Part shown: piece by piece, positions 9,981-18,577 of the stretch
How positions within the stretch are numbered: position 1 is the first letter of the stretch
Layout: each line of letters opens with the position of its first letter
Assembly: GCF_000378505.1 (NCBI RefSeq)
Contig: NZ_KB900006.1
Coordinates: forward strand, 1 to 64,000
Source: Modicisalibacter luteus DSM 23508
Lineage (GTDB): Bacteria; Pseudomonadota; Gammaproteobacteria; Pseudomonadales; Halomonadaceae
Direction of reading: 5' to 3'
Length of the DNA: 64,000 nucleotides
Notes under the pieces: generated by a model
What the model was told of the DNA's origin: nothing
Databases searched by the model: none
The model's input: the letters and a program-made list of their open reading frames with translations, nothing else
Made by a program: the position numbers and the translations under genes

Positions 9981-10383
9981 CCGTCATGAAGCTTTTGATC
10001 AAATATTAAATATTGGTTTTTACCCTGCCACATTTCTCCCTCGAAAAGCACCTAATATTAATAGCACTTTTAAACACAGCTATTCCATTTAAAACCAAAA
10101 CTCTTACAAATCCCAAAATGACTGCAAATAAATACTGAAGCGAAGTCAGCGACGAAGAACAGGCCTATTTTTGGCGGCTTGGTAACGAGCATTTAATCAA
10201 CAGCCTTTAAACATTAAACATTAGACAATAGCTCTGGAACATTATAAAAGCTCCCCGGGCAGTTCAAAGCAAAAACAATTCGAGCGTGCTTACCAGGCCA
10301 TGGGCAACACGAAAAGCCATCTATGCTTGATCTTATCCTCCTACTGCCTGTGGCTATATAACCCCGCCCATATTTAATAATCA
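9981..10383. other. AT-rich intergenic stretch without a recognisable gene
   Basis: About 400 bases between the trxA terminator and the AI-2E permease stop, clearly richer in A and T than its surroundings, with several runs of A and T. I see no convincing reading frame, tRNA, IS end or long repeat in it. Confidence 0.6.
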
Positions 10384-11466
10384 TCATTGCCGTTTGAAAA
10401 AACGAGGTTTTGCTTGGCGCTGCTCTGAACTTCCGCCTAAAAGCTGCGCCAACCACTGTGTTTCGGGATGGCTGTTGAGCGCTATTTTCAATGTCATGGT
10501 CAGTGGCACAGACAACAACATGCCTACAGGCCCTAATATCCAGCCCCATACAACCAAGGATAGGAAAGCCACCAGCGTCGAAAGACCCAATGTATGGCCC
10601 ATTACACGAGGCTCGATCAAGTTACCTATCACAAAGTTGACAACCAGGTAAGCGATTGCCAGCAAGAAGGCATCCCAAGGCCCGCCTTCCGGCATGACCA
10701 AGGTCAATAAGACAGCAGGGATCGCCGCCAAGGCTGAGCCAATGTTGGGAATGTAATTCAGGCAAAACGCCAGTGAGGCCCACAGTAGAGGGAAGCTGAC
10801 GCCGATCACAAGACAGGAAAGAAATATCAGCACCCCTGTCGCCAGGCTAATCAGCGTTTTAATGGCCAAATATCGCTTGAGATTGGCACTGAACTCATTG
10901 AACCGCATCAGGCTAGGCACTGGGTCTTCCAAGGCAAGCAGCACTTTGTCTCGGAAATGAAGGGTCTCGAACAGCATGAAGCCAACCAACAAGGTGATTA
11001 GTAAGCTCTGCGAAATAAGACTGCCCAGACTATCGAGCACGGTTGGAATAAACTGCGACAAGGTCGACATGTCGAGCCATTTGGTGATGCTATGCGGCTG
11101 AAGATATCCGCCAAGCTCTGGCGCCCAGCTTATCAAGGCGTAGTACTGAGCGAGTAACTGCTCCTCGAGTTTAGGCAGCACCTCCATGAATGTGGCAATG
11201 CTGCCTGCTAGCAACGACCCTAGCAGCACTACCCACAAGCCGAGGATGAGAAGTGTAACCAGCACCGCCATGCTGCGTCCCAAGCCCAGGCGATGCAACC
11301 ACTGTACCGGTGCCGTACAGATGACGGCGATGAATAACGACAGCACCAAGGGCACCAGAATTTCGGCCCCCAGCTTCATCCCGGCAATGATAATAACTAA
11401 CGCAGCCAGCGCCAGTAGCAGATGAAAAGGAATGGCGCGCTTTTCTTGATCGACATCATGGTCCAT
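10384..11466 (-). CDS. AI-2E family (PerM/TqsA-like) transporter
   Basis: Integral membrane protein of 360 residues with about seven or eight hydrophobic segments and the family blocks YLVVNFVIGNLIEPRVMG and NYIPNIGSALAAIP. Family members export autoinducer-2 or other small solutes, or act as ion antiporters; the substrate here cannot be told. A good ribosome site (AGGAAGG) lies 5 bases before ATG 11466. It is a single gene; the AT-rich gap follows its stop. Confidence 0.88.
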   Translation of the reverse strand: MDHDVDQEKRAIPFHLLLALAALVIIIAGMKLGAEILVPLVLSLFIAVICTAPVQWLHRLGLGRSMAVLVTLLILGLWVVLLGSLLAGSIATFMEVLPKLEEQLLAQYYALISWAPELGGYLQPHSITKWLDMSTLSQFIPTVLDSLGSLISQSLLITLLVGFMLFETLHFRDKVLLALEDPVPSLMRFNEFSANLKRYLAIKTLISLATGVLIFLSCLVIGVSFPLLWASLAFCLNYIPNIGSALAAIPAVLLTLVMPEGGPWDAFLLAIAYLVVNFVIGNLIEPRVMGHTLGLSTLVAFLSLVVWGWILGPVGMLLSVPLTMTLKIALNSHPETQWLAQLLGGSSEQRQAKPRFFKRQ

Positions 11467-11548
11467 GAAGGCCTTCCTGGCAAAATGACTCTAACCCGCA
11501 TAATGACGGCATGACGAGGTTACTACAATCGCCCCTGAACGGAGCAGT

Positions 11549-11572
11549 AAAAAAAGCGGGCCGAAGGCCCGC
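11549..11572 (-). terminator. Terminator of the acyl-CoA dehydrogenase gene
   Basis: GCGGGCC/GGCCCGC with a 3-base loop, then seven T on the minus strand. It lies about 50 bases after the dehydrogenase stop. Confidence 0.93.
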
Positions 11573-11620
11573 CGCAAGAGACTGGTCAGAGCACCTGACC
11601 CAGAGAGAACTAGATGTATT

Positions 11621-13435
11621 TCAAACCTCAAACCCCAAGCCAAACGCCCCATCTTTCATAGTCATCAGTGGCTCGGCCCCCGCCCTGATCATTTCGGCAT
11701 GGGCGCGCGTCCGCGGTAGCAGCCGCTGATAATAGAAGCGTGCCGTATCCAGCTTTGCCTGATAATAATCAGAGGATGCATCGTTACCCTCTTTCAGAGC
11801 TAGCTGTGCTGTTCGTGCAGCGCGTGCCCAGAAGTAGGCCAACGTTACATACCCTGCATATAGCAGGTAATCCACACTGGCAGCACCCACCTCTTCACGG
11901 TCACTCATGGCCCTCATGCCCACTGCCATGGTGAGGTCGCCCCACTCCCCGTTGAGGCGAGCCAATGGTTCGATGAATTCCTTGAGGGACGCGTTGCCAG
12001 CTTCGGCCTGGCAGAACTTATGTATTTCCTTGGTGAACACTTTCAATGTTTCACCTTGGTTCATCAGTATCTTGCGGCCGAGCAGATCCAACGCCTGGAT
12101 GCCGGTAGTGCCTTCATAAAGGCGAGTAATCCTGGCATCGCGGACAAACTGCTCCATGCCCCATTCCTGGATGAACCCATGCCCGCCGAAAACTTGCACG
12201 CCTTCGTTGGTCGCTTCGAACCCCAACTCTGTGAGAAAGGCCTTAACGATGGGAGTCAGCAGTCCCAGCAAGGATTCGGCCTGCTCCTTTTCGGCGCTAT
12301 CCGTGCCTTGCTCGACGATGTCGACCAGTTGCGCCGTATACAACACTAGCATGCGCCCGCCCTCGGCGAGCGCCTTCTGGGTCAGCAGCATCCGACGTAC
12401 ATCGGGATGCACAATAATCGGGTCGGCAGGCTTGTCAGTGGCCTTGGGACCGGAGAGCGAGCGCATCTGCAAGCGGTCACGTGCATAGGCCAGCGAATTT
12501 TGGAAACTCGCTTCCATCAAGCCCAGACCCTGAATACCGACACCTATACGCGCCACGTTCATCATTGTGAACATGCAGGCCAAGCCCTTGTTGGGCGGGC
12601 CCACCAAGAAGCCCTTGGCATCGTCGAAGTTCATGACACACGTGGCGTTACCGTGAATGCCCATCTTGTGCTCGAGTGAACCGCACTCCACACCATTACG
12701 CTCGCCAGGGTTGCCCTGAGCATCGGGAAGAAATTTTGGTACCACAAATAGCGAGATGCCTCGCGCCCCCTCGGGAGCATCCGGCAGTTTGGCCAACACG
12801 AGATGAACAATGTTCTCGGCAAGATCATGCTCGCCAGCCGAAATGAAAATCTTGGTTCCCGTGATGCGATAAGCCCCATCTTCATTGGGTGTAGCTCGTG
12901 TCCTTATCAACCCCAGGTCGGTACCGCAGTGCGATTCGGTCAGGCACATGGTGCCCGTCCATACCCCTTCGACCAGCTTGCCAAGATAGGCTGTCTTCAG
13001 TTCATCACTGCCATGATGCCGCAGAGCATCGGCAGCACCATGCGATAACCCTGGGTACATGCCCCAGGCAAGGTTACTGGCACAGATCATCTCAGACAGC
13101 GCCATGCCCAAAGAGGGGGGTAAACCCTGGCCACCATATGCGGGATCGGCCGCCAGGCTTGGCCATCCACCTTCGACATACTGGGCATAGGCTTGCTTGA
13201 ATCCTTTCGGTGCCTTGACTTCACCTCCTTCGAGAAGACACCCCTCACGATCCCCCACTTGGTTGAGCGGCAGGAGTACATCGTGGGCGAAGCGTCCCCC
13301 TTCCTCTAGTATTGCCGCTACTACATCAGGAGTCGCGTCTTCGCCGTTGTGCAAGCGGGCATAATGAGCGGGGTAATCGAGCATCTCGTTCATCACGAAA
13401 CGCATATCGCGCAAGGGGGCCTGATAACTCGGCAT
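11621..13435 (-). CDS. Acyl-CoA dehydrogenase, large C-terminal-domain type
   Basis: FAD enzyme that introduces the trans-2,3 double bond into acyl-CoA. The 604-residue length and blocks CLTESHCGTDLG, KIFISAGEHD and RLYEGTTGIQALDLLGRK place it in the long-form group that includes DmdC and several Pseudomonas long-chain dehydrogenases; the Glu in LYEGTTG is the expected catalytic base. Substrate chain length cannot be set from sequence. ATG 13435 is preceded by AGGAGA at 6 bases; the longer frame is rejected. Two PsrA-like sites lie directly upstream, pointing to fatty-acid induction. Confidence 0.9.
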   Translation of the reverse strand: MPSYQAPLRDMRFVMNEMLDYPAHYARLHNGEDATPDVVAAILEEGGRFAHDVLLPLNQVGDREGCLLEGGEVKAPKGFKQAYAQYVEGGWPSLAADPAYGGQGLPPSLGMALSEMICASNLAWGMYPGLSHGAADALRHHGSDELKTAYLGKLVEGVWTGTMCLTESHCGTDLGLIRTRATPNEDGAYRITGTKIFISAGEHDLAENIVHLVLAKLPDAPEGARGISLFVVPKFLPDAQGNPGERNGVECGSLEHKMGIHGNATCVMNFDDAKGFLVGPPNKGLACMFTMMNVARIGVGIQGLGLMEASFQNSLAYARDRLQMRSLSGPKATDKPADPIIVHPDVRRMLLTQKALAEGGRMLVLYTAQLVDIVEQGTDSAEKEQAESLLGLLTPIVKAFLTELGFEATNEGVQVFGGHGFIQEWGMEQFVRDARITRLYEGTTGIQALDLLGRKILMNQGETLKVFTKEIHKFCQAEAGNASLKEFIEPLARLNGEWGDLTMAVGMRAMSDREEVGAASVDYLLYAGYVTLAYFWARAARTAQLALKEGNDASSDYYQAKLDTARFYYQRLLPRTRAHAEMIRAGAEPLMTMKDGAFGLGFEV

Positions 13436-13480
13436 GTCATCTCTCCTGGCATTCGACATGGAAGGCAGCCTCGCGCGGCC

Positions 13481-13498
13481 TTCAAACATTCGTTTGAA
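13481..13498. promoter_or_regulatory. PsrA-like operator 1
   Basis: TTCAAACATTCGTTTGAA: perfect 7-base arms around 4 bases, fitting the CAAAC-N4-GTTTG pattern known for PsrA, the TetR-type regulator of fatty-acid breakdown in pseudomonads. It lies 46 bases upstream of the dehydrogenase start. Confidence 0.75.
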
Positions 13499-13520
13499 AT
13501 TAGGCCAAACGGCACCTCAG

Positions 13521-13538
13521 GTCAAGCGTTCGTTTGAA
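13521..13538. promoter_or_regulatory. PsrA-like operator 2 (imperfect)
   Basis: GTCAAGCGTTCGTTTGAA keeps one perfect arm (GTTTGAA) and one degenerate arm (GTCAAGC). It is centred 40 bases from operator 1. Confidence 0.5.
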
Positions 13539-13577
13539 ACTGCTCATCTGCTCGCCTACCTGCCCCTGGTAAGCCGG

Positions 13578-14339
13578 TTACTGCATTCGAATACCGCCGT
13601 CGAGGCGGATCACACTGCCATTGAGCATAGTGTTGGTGATGATGTGCTCTGCCAACGCTGCGAACTCGCCCGCCTTGCCCAACCGCTTGGGAAATGGCAC
13701 CAACGAGGACAGCGAGGCGACCGCGTCGTCGGGAATGCCCTGCATCATGGGCGTTTCAAAAATGCCGGGAGCAATCGTCATGACACGGATACCATGGCGT
13801 GACAGTTCCCGGGTCAACGGGAGCGTCATCCCGGCAACGCCGGCCTTGGAAGCACTATAGGCTGCCTGTCCCACCTGGCCATCGTAGGCGGCAATCGATG
13901 CCGTATTGATGATCACTCCTCGCTCACCATCGTCGTCTTCTGGCGCATTCTTTGCCATCGCCGCCGCCGCAAGCCGCAATACGTTAAAAGTGCCTATGAG
14001 ATTAATGCTGATCGTTCGTGAAAACGCCTCCAACTCGGCTGGATTGCCATCACGATCGAGTAACTTAGCGACACTGACTATGCCGGCACAATGCACTACA
14101 CCATGCAGTCCGCCCATGGCCACGGCGCGATCCACGGCCGCTTGTATGTCATCAGGGCTAACCACATCGCCGCGCATCGCCACGGCGGAACTGCCCAAGC
14201 GCCTCGCTTGATCCTCAACGGCTTCACTGAGGTCAATGAGTATGACATTGGCACCACCGGCTACCAATCGCTCTGCCGTCGCGGCGCCCAGTCCGGATGC
14301 CGCCCCCGTTACTAGAAATGTATGGTTTGCCAACTGCAT
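13578..14339 (-). CDS. 3-hydroxyacyl-CoA dehydrogenase-like short-chain dehydrogenase
   Basis: NAD-dependent short-chain dehydrogenase, 253 residues, close in organisation to type II 3-hydroxyacyl-CoA dehydrogenase (HSD10): TGAASGLG cofactor loop near residues 11-18, catalytic YSASK near 150, and an acyl-CoA-type C-terminal region ending GSVIRLDGGIRMQ. It probably oxidises 3-hydroxyacyl-CoA, next step after the dehydrogenase downstream. GAGGGGA is 6 bases before ATG 14339. A LiuR-like palindrome lies about 80 bases upstream. Same strand as the acyl-CoA dehydrogenase, but that gene seems to have its own promoter. Confidence 0.87.
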   Translation of the reverse strand: MQLANHTFLVTGAASGLGAATAERLVAGGANVILIDLSEAVEDQARRLGSSAVAMRGDVVSPDDIQAAVDRAVAMGGLHGVVHCAGIVSVAKLLDRDGNPAELEAFSRTISINLIGTFNVLRLAAAAMAKNAPEDDDGERGVIINTASIAAYDGQVGQAAYSASKAGVAGMTLPLTRELSRHGIRVMTIAPGIFETPMMQGIPDDAVASLSSLVPFPKRLGKAGEFAALAEHIITNTMLNGSVIRLDGGIRMQ

Positions 14340-14417
14340 TTCCATTCCCCTCTTGTCTGCGGTCTGTGCCACTCACCTTTAGCCGTGAGAAGCAGATATC
14401 GCTTGGCCAAGCTATCG

Positions 14418-14433
14418 TTTACGTTAACGTAAA
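14418..14433. promoter_or_regulatory. LiuR-like 16-base palindrome
   Basis: TTTACGTTAACGTAAA, a perfect palindrome, 79 bases before the short-chain dehydrogenase start. On the minus strand it falls between TTTACT and TAGCTT (about 18 bases apart), the over-long spacer typical of MerR-family control. The sequence resembles predicted LiuR sites for branched-chain amino acid and fatty acid breakdown (recalled, not searched). Confidence 0.65.
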
Positions 14434-14509
14434 GTAAATGCTAGCCTTCTTTCCAGCATCCTCTCGCTATCTCATCTTCAGGATGGAACGCGAAAGGCAT
14501 CTCTTCAGC

Positions 14510-15097
14510 TCAGGCCGGCGATGCAGGAGAGTGGGTTATCATCGTGACCAGCTCTTGGGCCAGTGATTCCGGAGAGCGCGGTCCCTCAGGATCATACCAA
14601 CGTACCGTCCAGTTGAGCGCCCCAAGAACGAAACGGCGTGCCGATAACGGATCACCATAAACCAAGCCGGCTTCCGAGGCGTCTTCAATTACCTCTTTCC
14701 ATAACGCTTCGTAAGCATCGCGCAAGTGAACGAGATGGGATCGTGACTCATCATCGAGACGCCGCCATTCATAAAGAGCCACGACATGGGCGTTGCGATC
14801 CGTGAGCAGGGTTTCCAGATGCGCACGCACCATGGCATCGAGCCTTCCCCGAGGGGTGTCGTGGGCTTCGCTCAACGCATGATTCGCCAGTGCCAAGGCG
14901 TTATGCATACCCTCTTCAATGACTGCACAGAGTATTTCCTGCTTGTCTCGGAAATGGTGAAACAGGCTTCCCGACTTGATTCCCATGTCTTTCGCCATCA
15001 TTCGCACCGTCGTCCGGTCGAAGCCCTCTACGACGAAAAGACGAGCAGCGATCCGGATCAGTTCCTTGCGACGGCTGGAGGCGTTCACTAAAGTCAT
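14510..15097 (-). CDS. TetR-family regulator
   Basis: 195 residues with an N-terminal helix-turn-helix (FDRTTVRMMAKDMGIKSGSL, about residues 26-45) and a long helical ligand domain. It sits between the dehydrogenase genes and the divergent thiolase gene, so it likely controls this fatty-acid cluster in response to an acyl-CoA. The frame is open to a TTG at 15136; no start has a good ribosome site. ATG 15097 is chosen because it is the first ATG. The short intergenic region with the thiolase gene could contain its operator, but I see only weak inverted repeats. Confidence 0.85.
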   Translation of the reverse strand: MTLVNASSRRKELIRIAARLFVVEGFDRTTVRMMAKDMGIKSGSLFHHFRDKQEILCAVIEEGMHNALALANHALSEAHDTPRGRLDAMVRAHLETLLTDRNAHVVALYEWRRLDDESRSHLVHLRDAYEALWKEVIEDASEAGLVYGDPLSARRFVLGALNWTVRWYDPEGPRSPESLAQELVTMITHSPASPA

Positions 15098-15228
15098 CGA
15101 ATTAACACTAGCGCTTGCTTGGTTAGCCCTGAGCAAACCATAGCCCTACGCCGTGGTCAATCGAGCGTGCTCCCTCCCCCGCGCTTGGAAAGGTCTCGCT
15201 CTATCAAGAACAATGACCGGAGAAAGTC

Positions 15229-16422
15229 ATGACTAATACTAATGCTTCCAATGTCGTCATCCTTTCCGGGTCTCGCACGCCAATGGGCGGAATGTTGGGT
15301 AACCTTTCGAGCCTGACCGCCCCCGAGCTGGGCGCAATCGCTATACGTAGCGCCATCGCACGCGCCGGTATCGCGGCCGATGCCATAGATGAGGGTATCC
15401 TGGGCTGTGTCCTTCCCGCTGGCGTTAAGCAAGGCCCCGCCCGCCAGGCCATGCGGCAAGCTGGAATTCCGGATAGCATCGGTGCCACCACGATCAACAA
15501 GCTGTGCGGCTCGGGCATGAAGGCCACCATGCTCGCCCACGACCTGATCCGCGCCGGTAGCGGTAGTATCCTTCTTGCAGGGGGCATGGAGTCGATGTCC
15601 AACGCCCCGCATGTACTAACAAAGGCCCGCAGCGGTTACCGACTGGGGCATGGCGAGCTCAAGGATCATATGTTCCTCGACGGCCTGGAAGATGCCGAGA
15701 CTGGTCGCTTGATGGGTTCTTTCGCCCAGTATATTGCCGACGAGCGCGGCTACACCCGGGATCGTATGGATGATTTCGCCATCGCCTCGCTGGAACGCGC
15801 CATGACTGCACAGGAAAAGGGATTACTCGAAGCGGAAATGAGCCCGGCCGCGGTGACCACGCGCGCGGGTGAGAATGTGGTCGACCATGACGAACAGCCT
15901 TTCTCCGCCCGTCTGGACAAGATTCGAACACTGCGCCCGGCTTTTGCCAAGGACGGCACGATCACGGCGGCCAACGCCAGTTCAATATCTGACGGCGCCT
16001 CGGCCCTGATCCTGGCCAGTCAGGCCGCCGCCGAGACCCAAGGCGCCACGCCATTGGCCCGCATTCTCGGCCATGCCACGCACTCCCGGCACCCCAACGA
16101 GTTTACCATCGCCCCGGTCGATGCCATTGGCAAGCTAATGACGCGCCTCGGCTGGCACGTGGATGACGTCGACCTGTTCGAAATCAACGAAGCCTTTGCC
16201 GTCGTGACATTAATGGCCATAGATGATCTCCGTATCCCTCATGACAAGGTCAATGTCTTTGGTGGCGCCTGCGCCCAAGGGCATCCGATCGGCTCGACGG
16301 GTTCAAGAATCATTGTCACCCTGCTCAATGCGCTTCGCCAGCGTGGCGGTAAGCGTGGTATCGCCAGCCTGTGTATTGGCGGTGGCGAAGCAACAGCCGT
16401 GGCGATTGAATTGCTTGAGTGA
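15229..16422 (+). CDS. Acetyl-CoA C-acyltransferase (thiolase)
   Basis: Thiolase of 397 residues with all three catalytic blocks: NKLCGSGMK (nucleophile Cys93), GGACAQGHPIG (His) and CIGGGEAT (second Cys). EINEAFA is also present. It could cleave 3-ketoacyl-CoA in beta-oxidation or condense acetyl-CoA; its neighbours (acyl-CoA and hydroxyacyl-CoA dehydrogenases) favour degradation. GGAG lies about 8 bases before ATG 15229. It is divergent from the TetR regulator. Confidence 0.93.
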   Translation: MTNTNASNVVILSGSRTPMGGMLGNLSSLTAPELGAIAIRSAIARAGIAADAIDEGILGCVLPAGVKQGPARQAMRQAGIPDSIGATTINKLCGSGMKATMLAHDLIRAGSGSILLAGGMESMSNAPHVLTKARSGYRLGHGELKDHMFLDGLEDAETGRLMGSFAQYIADERGYTRDRMDDFAIASLERAMTAQEKGLLEAEMSPAAVTTRAGENVVDHDEQPFSARLDKIRTLRPAFAKDGTITAANASSISDGASALILASQAAAETQGATPLARILGHATHSRHPNEFTIAPVDAIGKLMTRLGWHVDDVDLFEINEAFAVVTLMAIDDLRIPHDKVNVFGGACAQGHPIGSTGSRIIVTLLNALRQRGGKRGIASLCIGGGEATAVAIELLE

Positions 16423-16477
16423 CCGAATCCTGGATGTTCATCTTCGCATCACAAGCGTCACGCAAGGCAACAATAAC

Positions 16478-16503
16478 AAGGCCGGCATATTGCCGGCCTT
16501 TCT
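16478..16503. terminator. Terminator between thiolase and pstB
   Basis: AAGGCCGGCA/TGCCGGCCTT with a 3-base loop between the convergent genes. The T run is short on both sides. Confidence 0.8.
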
Positions 16504-16508
16504 GCACC

Positions 16509-17360
16509 TCAACCGTATCGGCCAGTGATGTAATCCTCGGCCTTCTTGGTGTGGGGGTTGGAGAACATCATTCGCGTGTCGTTGTACTCGATCATTTCGC
16601 CAAGATGGAAAAATGCCGTGTAGTCTGCGACCCGCGCCGCCTGCTGCATATTGTGGGTCACCGTAATAATGGTGAACTGTTTCTTGAGCTTGTCCATCAA
16701 ATCTTCAATGGTCGCCGTAGAGATCGGATCGAGCGCCGATGTCGGTTCGTCCATTAGAATCACATCGGGCTTCACGGCGATTGCACGTGCGATACACAGG
16801 CGCTGCTGCTGCCCACCCGACAGTGATGTGCCTGGCTCCTGCAGCTTGTCCTTGACCTCGTTCCACAGTCCGGCATCTCGCAATGCCTGCTCCACCAGCT
16901 CGTCCTGTTCCGCCTTGCGGCTCACCAGGTCATGCATGCGCGGTGCGTAAGCGATGTTCTCGTAGATAGATTTGGGAAACGGATTTGGTTTCTGAAAGAC
17001 CATTCCAACCCGCCGACGCAGCGCGACTTCGTCCATCTTTGCGTCATTGACGTCACGCCCGTCCATCTCGACCAATCCTTGAACTCTCACGCTCCTGATC
17101 AGGTCGTTCATGCGATTCAGGCAACGCAGGAAGGTAGACTTGCCACAGCCCGACGGGCCGATCAATGCCGTGACATTCTTCTGATAGATGTCAATGTTGA
17201 TGTTCTTGAGCGCCTGGTTGTTGCCATACCACAGGTTGAGATCGCGGACCCGAATGCTCAGGGCGTGGTTGGCATCCTCGTTATGGTTTACCGGCTGCCC
17301 CGGGGAGCGCTCATGGTTCGGCGCGGAGTGCGCATCGATCTGGGCGGTCTGTTGATTCAT
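16509..17360 (-). CDS. pstB: Phosphate ABC transporter ATPase PstB
   Basis: ATPase of the high-affinity phosphate importer. The 283-residue protein has Walker A GPSGCGKS, signature [10 protein letters not shown] and Walker B VILMDEP, and the PstB-specific segment [15 protein letters not shown]. The first ~35 residues are a non-conserved extension. It is the last gene of pstSCAB; phoU and phoBR are not adjacent, since a convergent thiolase follows. Confidence 0.96.
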   Translation of the reverse strand: MNQQTAQIDAHSAPNHERSPGQPVNHNEDANHALSIRVRDLNLWYGNNQALKNINIDIYQKNVTALIGPSGCGKSTFLRCLNRMNDLIRSVRVQGLVEMDGRDVNDAKMDEVALRRRVGMVFQKPNPFPKSIYENIAYAPRMHDLVSRKAEQDELVEQALRDAGLWNEVKDKLQEPGTSLSGGQQQRLCIARAIAVKPDVILMDEPTSALDPISTATIEDLMDKLKKQFTIITVTHNMQQAARVADYTAFFHLGEMIEYNDTRMMFSNPHTKKAEDYITGRYG

Positions 17361-17389
17361 CAGTATTTATCCCGTTAATGGTCGCCGGC

Positions 17390-18556
17390 TTACCAGCGAC
17401 GCTCGAATTTCTTGCGCATCCAGACGGCGCAGGCGTTCAGCGAGATCAGCACGGCCAGCAATACGAGAATGCCTCCCGCCGTCTTTTCGGTGAAAGCGCG
17501 CTCTGGTTCACCGGCCCATGTAAATATCTGGGCGGGCATGACCGTCGCTGCATTGGAGAATGACGTCGACACGTCCGGAATGAATGCCACCATACCGATA
17601 ATGATCAACGGAGCGGTCTCTCCCATCGCTTGGGCCAACCCGATGATCGAGCCGGTCATGATGCCCGGCAAGGACAACGGCAGGACGTGATCGCGCACCA
17701 CCTGCCAGCGGGAACAACCGACACCGAACGCCGCCTGACGAATGGTATCCGGCACACTACGCAGCGCGGTGCGTGTGGCAATGATAATGACCGGCAACGT
17801 CATCAGGGCCAGAGTCAGACCACCCACTAACGGTGTGGAGCGTGGCACCCCGAAGAAATTGATATAAATGGCCAAGCCCAGCAGGCCGAACAGGATCGAC
17901 GGTACGGCAGCCAGGTTGTTGATATTTATCTCGATGATTTGAGTGAGGCGGTTATCCGGGGCAAACTCCTCCAGGTAAACTGCGGTCATGACCCCGATCG
18001 GAAAACACACAGCCATGGTGACGATAAGGGTCAATACAGTCCCCACCGCGGCAGATGCAATGCCGGCCAGTTCGGGCATCTTTGAGTCACCCGAAGTGAA
18101 GAAGCGGGTATTGAACTTGAGCTCCGCCCGGCCGGCTTCCTTAAGCCGGTCCACGGCACGTTTATGGCTCTCACTCAGCCGCGTGTAATGCCCCTTGAGG
18201 TACTGATCCACCTCGGAATCCGCCAGCACCCACTCCATGCGTGTCGTCCCCATCAGCTCGGGGTTGTCACGCATCCGTCCGGGAATCAGGCGCAGATAAC
18301 CTCGGCTGACCAAGCTGCGCGCCTCGTCGCTGACTGCCGCCGGGGGGATCTGCATCGACTGCTCGGTGTAGCTGACCTCTACCTGGATCTGCGCCTGCTG
18401 AAAGGCTGGCAGTCCCTTGACCAGCATATCGCCGATGAAAACGACCAGAAACGTCGCTGCCAGGATCAGCGCTCCCATCGACATCCACTTCAAACGGGCC
18501 GACTTACGATGACGCCGCTTAAGCTGGGCTGTGATCTCGTCGAAGGATTGACTCAT
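17390..18556 (-). CDS. pstA: Phosphate ABC transporter permease PstA
   Basis: Inner-membrane permease, 388 residues. One N-terminal membrane segment (about 25-45) is followed by a ~120-residue periplasmic insertion, then about five segments with the inner-membrane component motif (about AAFGVGCSRWQVVRDHVLPL). The insertion makes it longer than enteric PstA (~296) and is typical of Pseudomonas-type proteins. It sits 21 bases after pstC and 29 before pstB. Confidence 0.94.
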   Translation of the reverse strand: MSQSFDEITAQLKRRHRKSARLKWMSMGALILAATFLVVFIGDMLVKGLPAFQQAQIQVEVSYTEQSMQIPPAAVSDEARSLVSRGYLRLIPGRMRDNPELMGTTRMEWVLADSEVDQYLKGHYTRLSESHKRAVDRLKEAGRAELKFNTRFFTSGDSKMPELAGIASAAVGTVLTLIVTMAVCFPIGVMTAVYLEEFAPDNRLTQIIEININNLAAVPSILFGLLGLAIYINFFGVPRSTPLVGGLTLALMTLPVIIIATRTALRSVPDTIRQAAFGVGCSRWQVVRDHVLPLSLPGIMTGSIIGLAQAMGETAPLIIIGMVAFIPDVSTSFSNAATVMPAQIFTWAGEPERAFTEKTAGGILVLLAVLISLNACAVWMRKKFERRW

Positions 18557-18577
18557 GCGTTTGGACCCACTCCGGTG

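Noticed and set aside
10214-10549. 111-codon frame at the end of the AI-2E permease gene and the AT-rich gap
   Set aside because: Mostly a shadow of the permease; the gap part has no coding character.
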